Source: Agrilutibacter niabensis (GTDB lineage Bacteria > Pseudomonadota > Gammaproteobacteria > Xanthomonadales > Xanthomonadaceae). Taken from it: a DNA stretch of 64,000 nt. Under the pieces are notes generated by a model. The model had not been told where the DNA came from, did not search any database, and was given only the letters and a program-made list of their open reading frames with translations. Below are positions 40,917-50,296 of this stretch, in pieces. The position numbers and the translations under genes were made by a program. The stretch is taken from positions 558,001-622,000 of the forward strand of contig NZ_JBHSNJ010000012.1 in NCBI RefSeq assembly GCF_042657165.1, given 5' to 3'. Position 1 is the stretch's first letter, and each line of letters starts with the position of its first letter.

Positions 40917-42893
40917 ATGCTGCAAGCCATTCGCGAAAAGACCTCGGGCTGGATCGCCACGGTGATCCTCGGCTTTCTTGCGTTGCTCCTGATCCCCTTC
41001 GGGATCAGCCAGTACGAAATCCAACGCACCGACGACTTCGCCGCACGCGTCGAAGCCCCGCCGGAGTGGTGGTCCTCCGCCCCGTCCTGGTGGCCGCTAT
41101 CGGCGCTGTGGAGTCGCGAGGAAGTCAGCCGCGACGAGTTCCGCAACGCCTTCGAACGTGCCCGCCAGCAGCAGCGCGCGCAGCAGGGCGAGGCTTTCGA
41201 TGCGAAGGAATTCGAGAGCGCCGAGAACAAGTTGCGCATACTCGACCAGTTGGTCGACCTGCGCGTACAGAAGCTCGCCGCGCGCTCCGCCGGCGTCGCC
41301 GTCAACGACGCCCTGGTGAAGAAGGAAATCATGGGCATCCCGGCGTTCCAGGTCGACGGCAAGTTCAACTACGACCGCTACCGCCTGGCACTGTCCTCGC
41401 AGATTCCGCCGCAGACCGAACACCAGTTCGAACGCCTCGTGCGTCAGGGGCTCGAGGAATCGCTGGTGAACAGCGCGATCGGCGACAGCAGTTTCTATAC
41501 CGCGGCGGAAACCGACCGCCTGCTCAAGCTGATGTACGAGACCCGCGACGCCAGCGTGCTGATGCTGCCCCCGCCCGCGGCTGACACGGCGCCGGTGAGC
41601 GATGCAGAGATCAAGGGTTGGTACGACACGCATGCCGCTGCCTACCGGGCACCGGAAACGGTATCGCTCGAATTCGTCGAACTCAATGCGGCCGACCTCC
41701 CCGTGGTCGCTCCGGATGAGGCCGCGCTGCGCGCTCGCTACGAACAGGAGAAGAAGCAGTTCGTTGAGCAGGAACAGCGCTTGGCCTCGCACATCCTGAT
41801 CCAGGTCGACGAGAAGGCCGACGCGGCTGCGCAGAAGGCTGCCGAAGCCAAGGCGAAGCAAGTGCATGCGCTGGCCACCGCGCCAGGTGCGGATTTTGCA
41901 GCGCTGGCGCGCGCCAACAGCGACGACCCGGGCTCGAAGGGCACCGGCGGCGACCTGGGCTGGAACGGCAAGGGCGTCATGGTTCCGGAGTTCGATAAGG
42001 TGTTGTTCGCGTTGAAGCCGGGCGAAATCAGCGCGCCGGTCAAGACCAGCTTCGGCTGGCACATCATCCAGCTGCGCGAAGTGAAGGGTGCGCAGCAGCA
42101 GGATTTCGAGCTGGTGCGCGAGCAGTTGCTGCGGGAGGAAAGCGAGGCCGTGCGCGAGCGCGCCTACAACGACCTCAGTGGCAAGCTGGTCGACCTGGTG
42201 CTGAAGAATCCAACGTCGCTGGGCCCGGCTGCGCGCGAGCTCAACCTGCCGGTTCGGACGCTCGGTCCCGTGGCACGCAATTCAAACGAGGGCATCCTCG
42301 CGACCGCGGCGGTGAAGCGGCAAGCATTCGATGAGGCGCGCATCCAGGACGGTACCGTCAGCGACCCGATCGAGATCGCACCCAACCACAGCGTGCTGCT
42401 GAGGGTAACGGCGCACACGCCCGAACGCGCTCAGCCGCTCGCGCAGGTGCGCGACCAGGTGGTCGCCGCAGTGCACGCCGATCGCACCAGCAAGGCGGCG
42501 GCCAAGGAAGCTGATGCGCTGCTGGCGCGCCTGGTGGCAGGCGAGACATTGGCGCAGGTTGCCACGTCGAAGGGTCTGCCGGCGCCCAGCGTGATCCCCG
42601 GTGTGCAACGTGGTATGCCGGTGCCGGATCCCGCCGTATCCGAAGCGATCTTCGCGGCTGCCGTTCCCTCGCAGGGCAAGGTGACGCCGGGCAAGGCGGC
42701 GATGCCGGGTGGCAATGTCGTGTTGTTCTCGGTGGACAAGGTGAAGCCCGGCGACATCGCGGCCATGCCGCCGGCGCAGCGCGACCAGATGCGCGAACAG
42801 CTGGCACGCATTGCTGCCGAAGAGGAGCTGCAGTCGCTGGTGAAGTCCTTGCGCAAGGGCATGAAGGTCAAGGTCGTCGAGCAGAACCTCTGA
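40917..42893 (+). CDS. ppiD: periplasmic folding chaperone PpiD (parvulin-type, membrane anchored)
   Basis: 658 residues. The start MLQAIREKTSGWIATVILGF gives one N-terminal transmembrane helix (about 12-34). A SurA-like chaperone domain follows (about 75-240). The parvulin domain (about 290-380) has HILIQVDEKAD, SDDPGSKGTGGDLGWNGKG and GWHIIQL. PpiD works at the Sec translocon exit as a chaperone, usually with little isomerase activity. It closes the tig-clp-lon-hup block. Confidence 0.95.
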   Translation: MLQAIREKTSGWIATVILGFLALLLIPFGISQYEIQRTDDFAARVEAPPEWWSSAPSWWPLSALWSREEVSRDEFRNAFERARQQQRAQQGEAFDAKEFESAENKLRILDQLVDLRVQKLAARSAGVAVNDALVKKEIMGIPAFQVDGKFNYDRYRLALSSQIPPQTEHQFERLVRQGLEESLVNSAIGDSSFYTAAETDRLLKLMYETRDASVLMLPPPAADTAPVSDAEIKGWYDTHAAAYRAPETVSLEFVELNAADLPVVAPDEAALRARYEQEKKQFVEQEQRLASHILIQVDEKADAAAQKAAEAKAKQVHALATAPGADFAALARANSDDPGSKGTGGDLGWNGKGVMVPEFDKVLFALKPGEISAPVKTSFGWHIIQLREVKGAQQQDFELVREQLLREESEAVRERAYNDLSGKLVDLVLKNPTSLGPAARELNLPVRTLGPVARNSNEGILATAAVKRQAFDEARIQDGTVSDPIEIAPNHSVLLRVTAHTPERAQPLAQVRDQVVAAVHADRTSKAAAKEADALLARLVAGETLAQVATSKGLPAPSVIPGVQRGMPVPDPAVSEAIFAAAVPSQGKVTPGKAAMPGGNVVLFSVDKVKPGDIAAMPPAQRDQMREQLARIAAEEELQSLVKSLRKGMKVKVVEQNL

Positions 42894-42922
42894 CCTGCCT
42901 GTCACATGGTTGCAGAACACGG

Positions 42923-42955
42923 AGCCCGGCGATGCCGGGCTTTGTGCTTTTGGGG
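42923..42955 (+). terminator. intrinsic terminator after ppiD
   Basis: AGCCCGGC and GCCGGGCTT with a GAT loop, then TTGTGCTTTT. Confidence 0.85.
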
Positions 42956-43065
42956 ACTCGCGCGAGGGAGAGATTGGCCCACTGCATTTGCACGGTATTG
43001 GCCCTCGAATCCGCGGGCACGCGGAACCTATCGTCGCGTCGGGATAGGTCCCCTAGGAGATCACC

Positions 43066-43533
43066 ATGAAGATGAAGTCGTTGCACCGCACGGTTCTGCT
43101 GTCTCTGCTGGCCGTGGCTGGTTCAGCCGCGTTCGCGTCACCAGTCTTCGCGCAGGATGCCGCGGGTTGTGCCCGCCAGTTCGAAGTTGCCCAGCGCCTC
43201 GACATGGAGTCGTTCCGCGATTACGACCAGGAAACCTGGCTGGCAAGCCACGACGATCGCGCGGTCACCGTCTTTGCCAGCGGCGCCAAGCGGATTGGCA
43301 TCGATGCGATAGCCCAGGTCATGGCTTCGCATTTCGCGAACCGCGAGGCGAAATGGAGCTGGACCGAACTCTATCGCGTAGTCGACGGCTGCCATTCCGC
43401 CGTCATTCTCTACGACACGATTTACGAGATTCCGCGCATCGGCTTCCGCCAGCACGCCCTGACCAGCGTGTCGTACACGCATGACGGCAACAAATGGTTG
43501 TCGATTGCCGATCAGGGAACTCCGTTGCCGTAA
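43066..43533 (+). CDS. exported NTF2/SnoaL-like protein
   Basis: 155 residues. A signal peptide (MKMKSLHRTVLLSLLAVAGS, cleavage after FAQ or near ASPVFA) precedes an NTF2-like domain (from FEVAQRLDMESFRDYDQETW). The pattern of strands and the cavity residues fit the DUF4440/SnoaL-type fold, common in small exported proteins of unknown role. GGAG lies before the start. It is a single gene convergent with fabI. Function unknown. Confidence 0.7.
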   Translation: MKMKSLHRTVLLSLLAVAGSAAFASPVFAQDAAGCARQFEVAQRLDMESFRDYDQETWLASHDDRAVTVFASGAKRIGIDAIAQVMASHFANREAKWSWTELYRVVDGCHSAVILYDTIYEIPRIGFRQHALTSVSYTHDGNKWLSIADQGTPLP

Positions 43534-43556
43534 CCGGAGCCTGGTAACGATCCTGT

Positions 43557-43590
43557 GTGGGGCATGCGCGTTGCTGCGCGAATGCCCCAC
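43557..43590. terminator. bidirectional hairpin between the NTF2-like gene and fabI
   Basis: GTGGGGCAT and ATGCCCCAC form a 9-bp stem around a 16-base loop in the 66-base convergent gap. There is no long U-tract on either side. Confidence 0.5.
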
Positions 43591-43599
43591 CTTGCCGGG

Positions 43600-44397
43600 T
43601 CACTCGACGTCGTTGAGACCGGTCATGCCGAGGATGTTGTAGCCGGAGTCGACATACGTAATCTCACCGGTCACGCCGGCGGCCAGATCCGAGCACAGGA
43701 ACGCAGCGACATTGCCGACCTGTTCGATGCTGACGGTGCGGCGCAGCGGCGCATTCTCCTCGACGTGGCCGAGGATCTTGCGGAAGCCGGCGATGCCCGC
43801 GGCCGCCAGGGTCTTGATCGGGCCGGCGGAAATCGCGTTGACGCGCGTGCCTTCCGGGCCGAGGTTGTAGGCGAGGTAGCGCACGGTGGCTTCCAGGCTG
43901 GCCTTGGCCACGCCCATCACGTTGTAGCCCGCCAGCGCGCGTTCGGCGCCGAGGTAGCTCAGCGTAAGGATGGAGCCGCCGCGCCCCTGCATCTGCGGAC
44001 GCGCGGCCTTGGCCATCGCGGCGAGCGAATAGGCGGAGATGTCGTGGGCGACGGCGAAGTTCTCGCGGGTCAGTCCATCGAGGAACTGGCCCGCGATTGC
44101 CTCACGGGGGGCGTAGGCGATGGCGTGGACGAGGATGTCGAAGCCATCGGTCCAGTGCTTGCCCAGTTCGGCGAAACAGGCGGCGATCTGCTCGTCGCTG
44201 GTGACGTCGAGCGGAATGACGATGTTGCTGCCGTATTCGGCGGCGGCCTTCTCGACGCGCGTCTTGAGCTTGTCGTTCTGGTAGGTGAAAGCCAGCTGCG
44301 CGCCTTCGCGGTGCATGGCTTCGGCGATGCCGCTGGCGATCGAGCGTTCGCTGGCGATGCCGGTAATCAGTGCGCGCTTGCCTTGCAGGAAACCCAT
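43600..44397 (-). CDS. fabI: enoyl-[acyl-carrier-protein] reductase FabI (NADH)
   Basis: A 265-residue divergent SDR that does the last reduction of fatty-acid elongation. The cofactor site is ALITGIASERSIASGIAEA. The active site has both Tyr residues and the Lys in SYLGAERALAGYNVMGVAK, where Y-x6-K is specific to FabI. The flexible substrate loop AGPIKTLAAAGIAGF follows. It is the triclosan/isoniazid-type target class. It lies downstream of mltD on the same strand, separated by 128 bases. Confidence 0.97.
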   Translation of the reverse strand: MGFLQGKRALITGIASERSIASGIAEAMHREGAQLAFTYQNDKLKTRVEKAAAEYGSNIVIPLDVTSDEQIAACFAELGKHWTDGFDILVHAIAYAPREAIAGQFLDGLTRENFAVAHDISAYSLAAMAKAARPQMQGRGGSILTLSYLGAERALAGYNVMGVAKASLEATVRYLAYNLGPEGTRVNAISAGPIKTLAAAGIAGFRKILGHVEENAPLRRTVSIEQVGNVAAFLCSDLAAGVTGEITYVDSGYNILGMTGLNDVE

Positions 44398-44525
44398 GAC
44401 TCGTCCTCGTGTTTGGCCGCGTGGGGCGGCTGAGCAAAGGCTCTAGTGTAACGGAGGGCTCCGGCCCGGGCGGAGGTCATGCGGCGCGGTGCGGCCGGGG
44501 AATCGCCGTTCCGGCTTTCGTTTGC

Positions 44526-45827
44526 CTACGGCGTGCCGGCGGCTACCTGCGGCACGTCACCTGCAGCGATCTCGGCGTCGATCAGCAGCACCTTGCCCGG
44601 ACGCAGCACGCTGGCTTCATCCAGGCCGTTGCGCCGCTGCAGGTCGGCGATGCGGATGCCGTAGCGGTTCGCGATCTTCCACGGGCTGTCCCCCGGCGCT
44701 ACGGTGTGCCGGCGTGGATTGCCGATCGCCGCAGCGGGCAGCTCCGGATCGTCGCTCGTTGCCACCGTCTCAGTAGCAGGTGGGGCAGCCGGCGCCTCCG
44801 CTTCGCCGACGGCTTCGGTGGAGGCGATCGGGGACGTGGTAGGCGCGATTGAGGAAATCCCCGCATCCGTCACCTGGGGGCCGCCGCTGTCCATTGCGCC
44901 CGAAGCCGCAACTTCCGGTGGGGCATAGCTCGCAGTGTCCACGGCAAGCAGCCGTGCCGGCTGCCCGTTGGCGCGAGACAACCGCCCGCCTGCATACGCC
45001 GGGTTGAGGCGTTGCAGCCGCGCCGGATCCTGGCCATTGCGGCGGGCCCAGCCGGCAATGTCCTTGATTCCCTCCGGCAACGTAATGGCCTGCAGGTAGG
45101 GGACCGGACGGTCGAGCGCGTGCAGCCACGCCTCGCGGTCATTGGCCTGCTCCAGCAGGCAGGAGAGCGCGTGGAGCTTGCGCACATAGGCCTGGGTGAT
45201 TGGCGACAGCCCCGGCAAGGTCTCCGGAGTAGCGTTGCGCGCGACCTGGCCGCCGCGCTTGAGGGCGCCCAGGACGCGGTATTCGCCGGCGTTGTAGGCC
45301 ATCACCGCCAATCGCCAGTCGCCTGCGAACATCCCATGCAGCGTCTTCAGGTAGCGAACCGCTGCCACGGTGGAATCAACCGGCGACAGACGGCCGTCAT
45401 AACCGGGGCGCATGGGCACCTTATGGTCGCGCGCCGTGATGGCGATCATCTGCCACAGGCCCGCGGGACCCTGCGGGCTGCGTGCGCCAGGCTTGTAGCC
45501 GCTTTCGACGAAGGGGATCAGCGCGTACTCGGTCGGGAGGTGGGCGGCGCGAACCGAATCCACCACGTAGCCGAACAATGGCAGCACGTCATCGTTGCCC
45601 GATGCGAGCTGTTTCGGGGCATGGGCGAAGTGGGCCTTCCAGCGCGTGCTGGCGTCGGCCTTGCAGACCGGGTCGGCAAGGCCTTCCCGGAAGCGTTGGT
45701 AGATCTCGCGCCCGTTCCGGGTGCCCGACTGGGTCAGCAGGGCATCCGGGTTGGGTTCGACGGCCCAGGCGCACCCCGGCGCGGCCAGCAACAGGGCCAG
45801 CCCAAGTCCCGCCAGATGCGCCTTCAT
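44526..45827 (-). CDS. mltD: membrane-bound lytic murein transglycosylase D with LysM domain
   Basis: 433 residues. A signal peptide (MKAHLAGLGLALLLAAPGCA) is followed by an SLT domain (about 95-230) with the catalytic Glu in IPFVESGYKPGARSPQGPAG and the conserved GLWQMI and VMAYNAGE motifs. A Pro/Ala-rich linker leads to one C-terminal LysM (about 378-420, HTVAPGDSPWKIANRYGIRI) that binds peptidoglycan. It cleaves glycan strands and leaves 1,6-anhydro ends. Its start overlaps the gloB stop by four bases. E. coli MltD has two LysM units; this one has one. Confidence 0.93.
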   Translation of the reverse strand: MKAHLAGLGLALLLAAPGCAWAVEPNPDALLTQSGTRNGREIYQRFREGLADPVCKADASTRWKAHFAHAPKQLASGNDDVLPLFGYVVDSVRAAHLPTEYALIPFVESGYKPGARSPQGPAGLWQMIAITARDHKVPMRPGYDGRLSPVDSTVAAVRYLKTLHGMFAGDWRLAVMAYNAGEYRVLGALKRGGQVARNATPETLPGLSPITQAYVRKLHALSCLLEQANDREAWLHALDRPVPYLQAITLPEGIKDIAGWARRNGQDPARLQRLNPAYAGGRLSRANGQPARLLAVDTASYAPPEVAASGAMDSGGPQVTDAGISSIAPTTSPIASTEAVGEAEAPAAPPATETVATSDDPELPAAAIGNPRRHTVAPGDSPWKIANRYGIRIADLQRRNGLDEASVLRPGKVLLIDAEIAAGDVPQVAAGTP

Positions 45828-46588
45828 GCGCCGAACCCGTCCTTCCAGCGCCGGAGTTCCGCGAAGGCCTCGACGCTGTCGACCGGCGCGCGCCCGAGGC
45901 GTGCCTGCAGCGACTGGCGGATCTCGGGAGCGTCAACCCGAAGGAATGGATTGGCGGCCAGTTCTTCGGCCAGGGAGCTGGGCAGGGTAGGCAGTCCACG
46001 ATCGCGCATGGTCCGGGCCTCCTCGGTACGACGCCGCAGCGTCAGGTTGCCGGGTTCTACCACGGTGGCAAAGCGGCCGTTGTTAACCGTGTACTCATGT
46101 CCGCAACAAACCCGCGTTTCGGGCGGGAGAGTGGCCAGTTTTGTGAGCGAAGCCCACATCTGCGCAGGGGTGCCCTCGAACAGCCGGCCGCAGCCCAGGC
46201 TGAACAAGGTGTCCCCGCAGAACACCAGTCCATGGCCATGGAAGGCGATATGGCTGAGGGTATGGCCGGGGATTTCCATGACCTTGAAGTGCCACCGACC
46301 GATGTCGACCTCCCCGCCTTCGCGAACGCTCTGGATGGAGTGGGGGATGCGCGCGTCTTCCGGGCCAAAAACCTGGAGATCGGGCCATGTTCGAAGAAGT
46401 TCGCCCACTCCGCCAATGTGGTCCGGGTGGTGATGGGTGAGCAGGATGGCGACCGGCTCCAGTCCGTCGCGGGCTGCGGCGAGTACGGGGGCGGCTTCGC
46501 CGGGGTCGACCACCAGCGCCTGACCGGTGTCCTCGGCCAGCGTCCAGATGTAGTTGTCGGCGAAGGCGGGCAGGGGGCGCAGGTGCAT
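45824..46588 (-). CDS. gloB: hydroxyacylglutathione hydrolase (glyoxalase II)
   Basis: 254 residues starting MHLRPLPAFADNYIWTLAED; GAGGAG lies six bases upstream, so the 26-residue upstream extension is rejected. The metal site T-H-H-H-P-D-H (about residue 58), GHTLSHIAFHG, FCGDTLFSLGCGRLFEGT and the glutathione-binding CCGHEY are all present. It hydrolyses S-lactoylglutathione to lactate and glutathione in methylglyoxal removal. It diverges from the methyltransferase gene and is coupled to mltD. Confidence 0.96.
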   Translation of the reverse strand: MHLRPLPAFADNYIWTLAEDTGQALVVDPGEAAPVLAAARDGLEPVAILLTHHHPDHIGGVGELLRTWPDLQVFGPEDARIPHSIQSVREGGEVDIGRWHFKVMEIPGHTLSHIAFHGHGLVFCGDTLFSLGCGRLFEGTPAQMWASLTKLATLPPETRVCCGHEYTVNNGRFATVVEPGNLTLRRRTEEARTMRDRGLPTLPSSLAEELAANPFLRVDAPEIRQSLQARLGRAPVDSVEAFAELRRWKDGFGA

Positions 46589-46639
46589 GCGAGGCTCCTC
46601 GAACTCCAACTCCGTGCGGCGATCGCTCACAATCCGACC

Positions 46640-47386
46640 ATGCCCCCGCTCGCTTCCAGTCGTCAATCAGAAGGCCCGCTGGCCTGGTTTGGCAGCACCG
46701 CCGGACAAGGTCTCCTGACGGTGGAGGCTACCTCGATGGCGAGGGTGCTGGCCGGGATCCCGGCGATGCCCTGGTGCTGGCTTGGCGTACCGGGTGCCCT
46801 GCCGCCGGATGTGTCGGGTGGGCGCGGCGTGCTGCTGCGCCGGGATGGCAGCTATCCGGAGGACATCCGTTTCGCCGGCGCGCTGCGTTGCGCACTGCCA
46901 TTGCCGCTCGCCAACGAGAGCTTCGGCGCCGTGCTGCTGCAGCACACGCTCGACGACGGTTTCGAAAGCGACGAGTTGCTGGGCGAGTGCGAACGCATCC
47001 TCGCCCCCGGAGGTACCTTGTGGCTGGCCGCGCTCAATCCATGGAGTCCCTATCGCGCGCGTTGGGGCCGTACCGGCCTGCGCGCCCGCGTCACCGGGGC
47101 GTGGCAGGCCTCGTTGCGCCGGGCCGGCTTTGCGCTGGATTCGGTGAACCTGCAATGGCTCGGCCCGCGCTGGCGCATGGACCAGGGCGACGTTGGCGTC
47201 GGCATGCACGATTGGCTGCGCGTTGGTATCGCCTTGACCGTCAGCAAACGAGTGCATGCGCTGGCGCCACCGACGCCCAAGCACAGCTTCCGCCTGCAAG
47301 GGGCAGCCCATTCACGTGTTTCGCTGCGCTTCGAATCGTTGCGATCCGAACAACTGCGACGGCAGGCGGCGATAATGCGCAAATGA
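46640..47386 (+). CDS. YafS-like class I SAM-dependent methyltransferase
   Basis: 248 residues. The protein shows a methyltransferase-11-type arrangement: LPLANESFGAVLLQHTLDDG, then ECERILAPGGTLWLAALNPW. The N-terminal G-x-G-x-G loop is not obvious, so SAM binding may be weak or altered. The order gloB/yafS/rnhA/dnaQ matches E. coli, where YafS is an uncharacterised methyltransferase. The stop overlaps the rnhA start as ATGA. Confidence 0.82.
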   Translation: MPPLASSRQSEGPLAWFGSTAGQGLLTVEATSMARVLAGIPAMPWCWLGVPGALPPDVSGGRGVLLRRDGSYPEDIRFAGALRCALPLPLANESFGAVLLQHTLDDGFESDELLGECERILAPGGTLWLAALNPWSPYRARWGRTGLRARVTGAWQASLRRAGFALDSVNLQWLGPRWRMDQGDVGVGMHDWLRVGIALTVSKRVHALAPPTPKHSFRLQGAAHSRVSLRFESLRSEQLRRQAAIMRK

Positions 47387-47871
47387 CATCACCAAAACGA
47401 AAGTCCGTCGAGGTCCATACCGATGGCGCCTGCCTCGGCAATCCCGGACCCGGCGGCTGGGCCGCGCTGCTGCGCTACGGCCGGCACGAACGAGAACTGG
47501 CCGGTGGCGAAGCGGCCACCACCAATAACCGCATGGAGCTGATGGCCGCGATCTCCGGCCTGGAAGGGCTGTCGGAAGCCTGCGACGTCGTCCTGGTCAC
47601 CGATTCCCAATACGTCCGCCAAGGCATCACCGAGTGGATGCCCAATTGGGTGCGCCGCGGCTGGAAAACCGCGGGCGGCGATCCGGTGAAGAACCGGGAC
47701 CTGTGGGAACGCCTGCATGCCGCCACCGGTCGCCACCGCATCGAGTGGAAATGGGTCAAGGGCCATTCGGGGGATCCCGACAACGAACGCGTTGACACGC
47801 TGGCACGCAACCAGGCGCTGCGATTCAAGCATGGCGCCCCCGTCCCGGCGGTTGCAGGCAGTGCGTCCTGA
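47383..47871 (+). CDS. rnhA: ribonuclease HI
   Basis: 162 residues. It removes RNA from RNA-DNA hybrids. The acidic active site is complete: Asp in HTDGACLGNPGPGGW, Glu in NNRMELMAAI, Asp in LVTDSQYVRQGI and the last Asp in DNERVDTLARN. It starts by ATGA overlap with the methyltransferase gene; dnaQ follows after 67 bases, a frequent pairing of RNase HI and the proofreading exonuclease. Confidence 0.98.
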   Translation: MTSPKRKSVEVHTDGACLGNPGPGGWAALLRYGRHERELAGGEAATTNNRMELMAAISGLEGLSEACDVVLVTDSQYVRQGITEWMPNWVRRGWKTAGGDPVKNRDLWERLHAATGRHRIEWKWVKGHSGDPDNERVDTLARNQALRFKHGAPVPAVAGSAS

Positions 47872-47938
47872 AACCAGGTCCAGGTTCCTCCCGGCCGCGA
47901 GGCCTCAAGCTCCTTCCGTTGCAAGTTCCGGATACCGC

Positions 47939-48673
47939 ATGCGCCAGATCATCCTCGACACCGAAACCACCGGCCTGAGCTGGGCCAGCGGCAACCGCGT
48001 GGTCGAAATCGGCTGTGTCGAGATGGTCGAGAGGCGCCCGACCGGACGCACCTTCCAGTGCTATCTCAATCCCGAGCGGGAGTTCGAAGCAGGAGCCCAG
48101 GAAGTCACCGGGTTGACGCTGGAGTTCCTCGCCGACAAGCCGCTGTTCGCCGCGGTCGCCGACGAGTTCCTGGCCTTCATCGACGGCGCCGAGCTGGTGA
48201 TCCACAACGCGGCGTTCGACGTCGGTTTCCTCGACAACGAGCTGCGCCTGCTCGGTCCGCAGTACGGGGCGCTGGCCGATCGCTGCACCATCGAGGACAC
48301 GCTGCTGCTCGCGCGCCAGCGTTTCCCTGGCCAGCGCAATTCGCTGGATGCGCTGTGCAAGCGCTTCGACGTCGACAACACCCATCGCCAGCTGCACGGA
48401 GCGCTTCTCGACGCCCAACTGCTGGCCGAGGTCTACATCGGCCTGACGTCGGGGCAGGGCGAAATCGGTTTCGAAGCCGGAGCGGAAGCAGTGGCGGATG
48501 CGGCCGCAACGTTCGAGGTCGACCTGCGTGCTCCGCGCCCGCGCGTCGTCGTCGACGAGGCCGATCTGGCGGCCCACGAATCCCGCCTGGCGCAGTTGCG
48601 CAAGAAGGCCGGCAAGGCCGTGTGGGATGCGTGGGCGGAAGTGGACGAGCCGGTCGAGGCGCTGCCCGCCTGA
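47939..48673 (+). CDS. dnaQ: DNA polymerase III epsilon subunit (3'-5' proofreading exonuclease)
   Basis: 244 residues. It starts MRQIILDTETTGLSWASGNR. ExoI is LDTETTG, ExoII is VIHNAAFDVGFLDNEL, and ExoIIIe is HGALLDAQLLAEVY with the catalytic His. The C-terminal segment (about 185-244), including AHESRLAQLRKKAGKAVWDA, would bind the alpha subunit. A normal length. It convergently meets the PP2C gene. Confidence 0.97.
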   Translation: MRQIILDTETTGLSWASGNRVVEIGCVEMVERRPTGRTFQCYLNPEREFEAGAQEVTGLTLEFLADKPLFAAVADEFLAFIDGAELVIHNAAFDVGFLDNELRLLGPQYGALADRCTIEDTLLLARQRFPGQRNSLDALCKRFDVDNTHRQLHGALLDAQLLAEVYIGLTSGQGEIGFEAGAEAVADAAATFEVDLRAPRPRVVVDEADLAAHESRLAQLRKKAGKAVWDAWAEVDEPVEALPA

Positions 48674-48738
48674 GCCTGCGGGGGATGGCGTGGCGCTGCC
48701 GGTGTGGTGGTGACCAGTCGAGCTGATCGCCCGATGGC

Positions 48739-49443
48739 CTAGTGGTTGCGCACCAGCACTACGGTCACGTTGTCCGATCCCCCGCCATCGAGGGCGGCAG
48801 CCACCAGTTCGTCCACGCATTCCTGCGCGCTGCAGTCGTCGTGCGACAGCACCTTGGCGATATTGCGATCGTCCACTTCCTCGGTCAGGCCGTCGCTGCA
48901 CAACAGCAGCTGCATGCCGGGGCGGAGCTCGCCGGTCATGGTTTCGACGTTGAGGTTGCGCGGGTCCGTCACGCCCAGCGCCTGGGTCACCACGTTGCGG
49001 TGCGGATGACTGCGCGCCTGCTCGTGGGTGATGGCACCGTTGGCTATCAGTTCCTGGACGTAGCTGTGGTCCTGTGACAACTGCACCAGCTGGTTGTCGC
49101 GCCACAGGTACACGCGGCTGTCGCCGACCCACGCCACTTCGAAGCGGTTTCCGGCGACGCGAGCGGCGACGACGGTGGTGCCCATCGGCAGGGCGTCGTG
49201 GCGGCGACGGGAGATGCGGATGATTTCCTCGTCGGCGATGCGGATAGCCGTGGCAAGCGGGGTGCCGTCGCGGATCTCGCGGACGATGGTCTCGCGCGCG
49301 AGCGCGCTCGCGACTTCGCCGTATTCATGCCCGCCCATCCCGTCAGCGACCAGCCACAGCCCCAGCTCGCTGTCCCCGTAATAGGTGTCCTCGTTGAGTT
49401 CCCGCCGCAATCCAACATGCGTCAGGTGGCCGAATTCGATCAT
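48739..49443 (-). CDS. PP2C-family serine/threonine phosphatase
   Basis: 234 residues from MIEFGHLTHVGLRRELNEDT, the family start; a longer in-frame start at 49545 would add 34 disordered residues and is rejected. Metal-binding Asp residues are in LVADGMGGHEYGE and LLCSDGLTEEVDD, with GGGSDNVTV near the C-terminus. Soluble, no regulatory domain. Such stand-alone bacterial PP2C enzymes reverse Ser/Thr phosphorylation by Hanks-type kinases; no kinase is in the window. Confidence 0.92.
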   Translation of the reverse strand: MIEFGHLTHVGLRRELNEDTYYGDSELGLWLVADGMGGHEYGEVASALARETIVREIRDGTPLATAIRIADEEIIRISRRRHDALPMGTTVVAARVAGNRFEVAWVGDSRVYLWRDNQLVQLSQDHSYVQELIANGAITHEQARSHPHRNVVTQALGVTDPRNLNVETMTGELRPGMQLLLCSDGLTEEVDDRNIAKVLSHDDCSAQECVDELVAAALDGGGSDNVTVVLVRNH

Positions 49444-49562
49444 GGGAAACCGCGGATGAGGAGGGCTTTCGGATGGGCTAACGGGATAATCATCAGGGAC
49501 CGGCCGTGAGGCAACCGTATCCGGAAATCCCTTGGTTGTAACCACCAGGCGTGGCGCAGAGA

Positions 49563-49600
49563 AAAGAAAAGCGCCCCTCTTGCAAGGGGCGCTTTGCTCG
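49563..49600 (-). terminator. terminator of tRNA-Ser(CGA)
   Basis: On the minus strand AAAGCGCCCCTTGCAAGAGGGGCGCTTTT forms a long stem and is followed by CTTTTC. It lies just after the tRNA 3' end. Confidence 0.85.
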
Positions 49601-49603
49601 ATC

Positions 49604-49694
<91 letters not shown>

Positions 49695-49848
49695 GGAAGT
49701 GGGCCGGCAATGATACGTGGCCCGGTACGCCGGGAGCAAGTTTCCGGGCGGGGCGGCTACACTGTCGCCCTCGCAGACCGGAGGCGACGCCGCCCCGGTT
49801 CATTTCCTCCGCCGCGGCGTGTTGCCCGGCCCCAAACGACTCCCAGAC

Positions 49849-50256
49849 ATGTCCGAAATCCTGGTCCCGGTGTCCTTCGGCGAATTGCTAGACAAGATCG
49901 CCATCCTGCAGATCAAGTCCGAACGCATGAGCGACGAGGCCAAGCTGGCTAATGTCCGCAATGAACTCTCGGCGCTGGAAACGACCTGGATGGCGCATCC
50001 GGCCGCCGGCAAGGACATCGTCGAGCTGCGCGCCGCGCTCAAGACCGTCAACGAGCGCCTGTGGGTGATCGAGGACGACATCCGCATCAAGGAGAAGGCG
50101 CAGGAATTCGATGCCGAGTTCATCCGCCTGGCGCGCAGCGTGTACTTCGAGAACGACGAGCGCGCGCGCATCAAGAAGGACATCAACCTGGCCCTGGGGT
50201 CGGCCTACGTCGAGGAAAAGTCCTATCAGGATTACAGGACCGGCGCGGCACCGTAA
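49849..50256 (+). CDS. DUF6165-type conserved hypothetical protein
   Basis: 135 residues starting MSEILVPVSFGELLDKIAIL. It is almost all helical and charged (QIKSERMSDEAKLANVRNEL, IKEKAQEFDAEFIRLARSVY), suggesting a coiled-coil or helical bundle. The start ATG follows CAGAC and is preferred over an upstream frame start that has no conserved sequence. It is convergent with, and 40 bases from, a heptosyltransferase-like gene, so a link to lipopolysaccharide synthesis is possible. Function unknown. Confidence 0.8.
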   Translation: MSEILVPVSFGELLDKIAILQIKSERMSDEAKLANVRNELSALETTWMAHPAAGKDIVELRAALKTVNERLWVIEDDIRIKEKAQEFDAEFIRLARSVYFENDERARIKKDINLALGSAYVEEKSYQDYRTGAAP

Positions 50257-50296
50257 GGCGCCCGGCACTTTCAGGTTCGCGTACGAACCGGGGCGT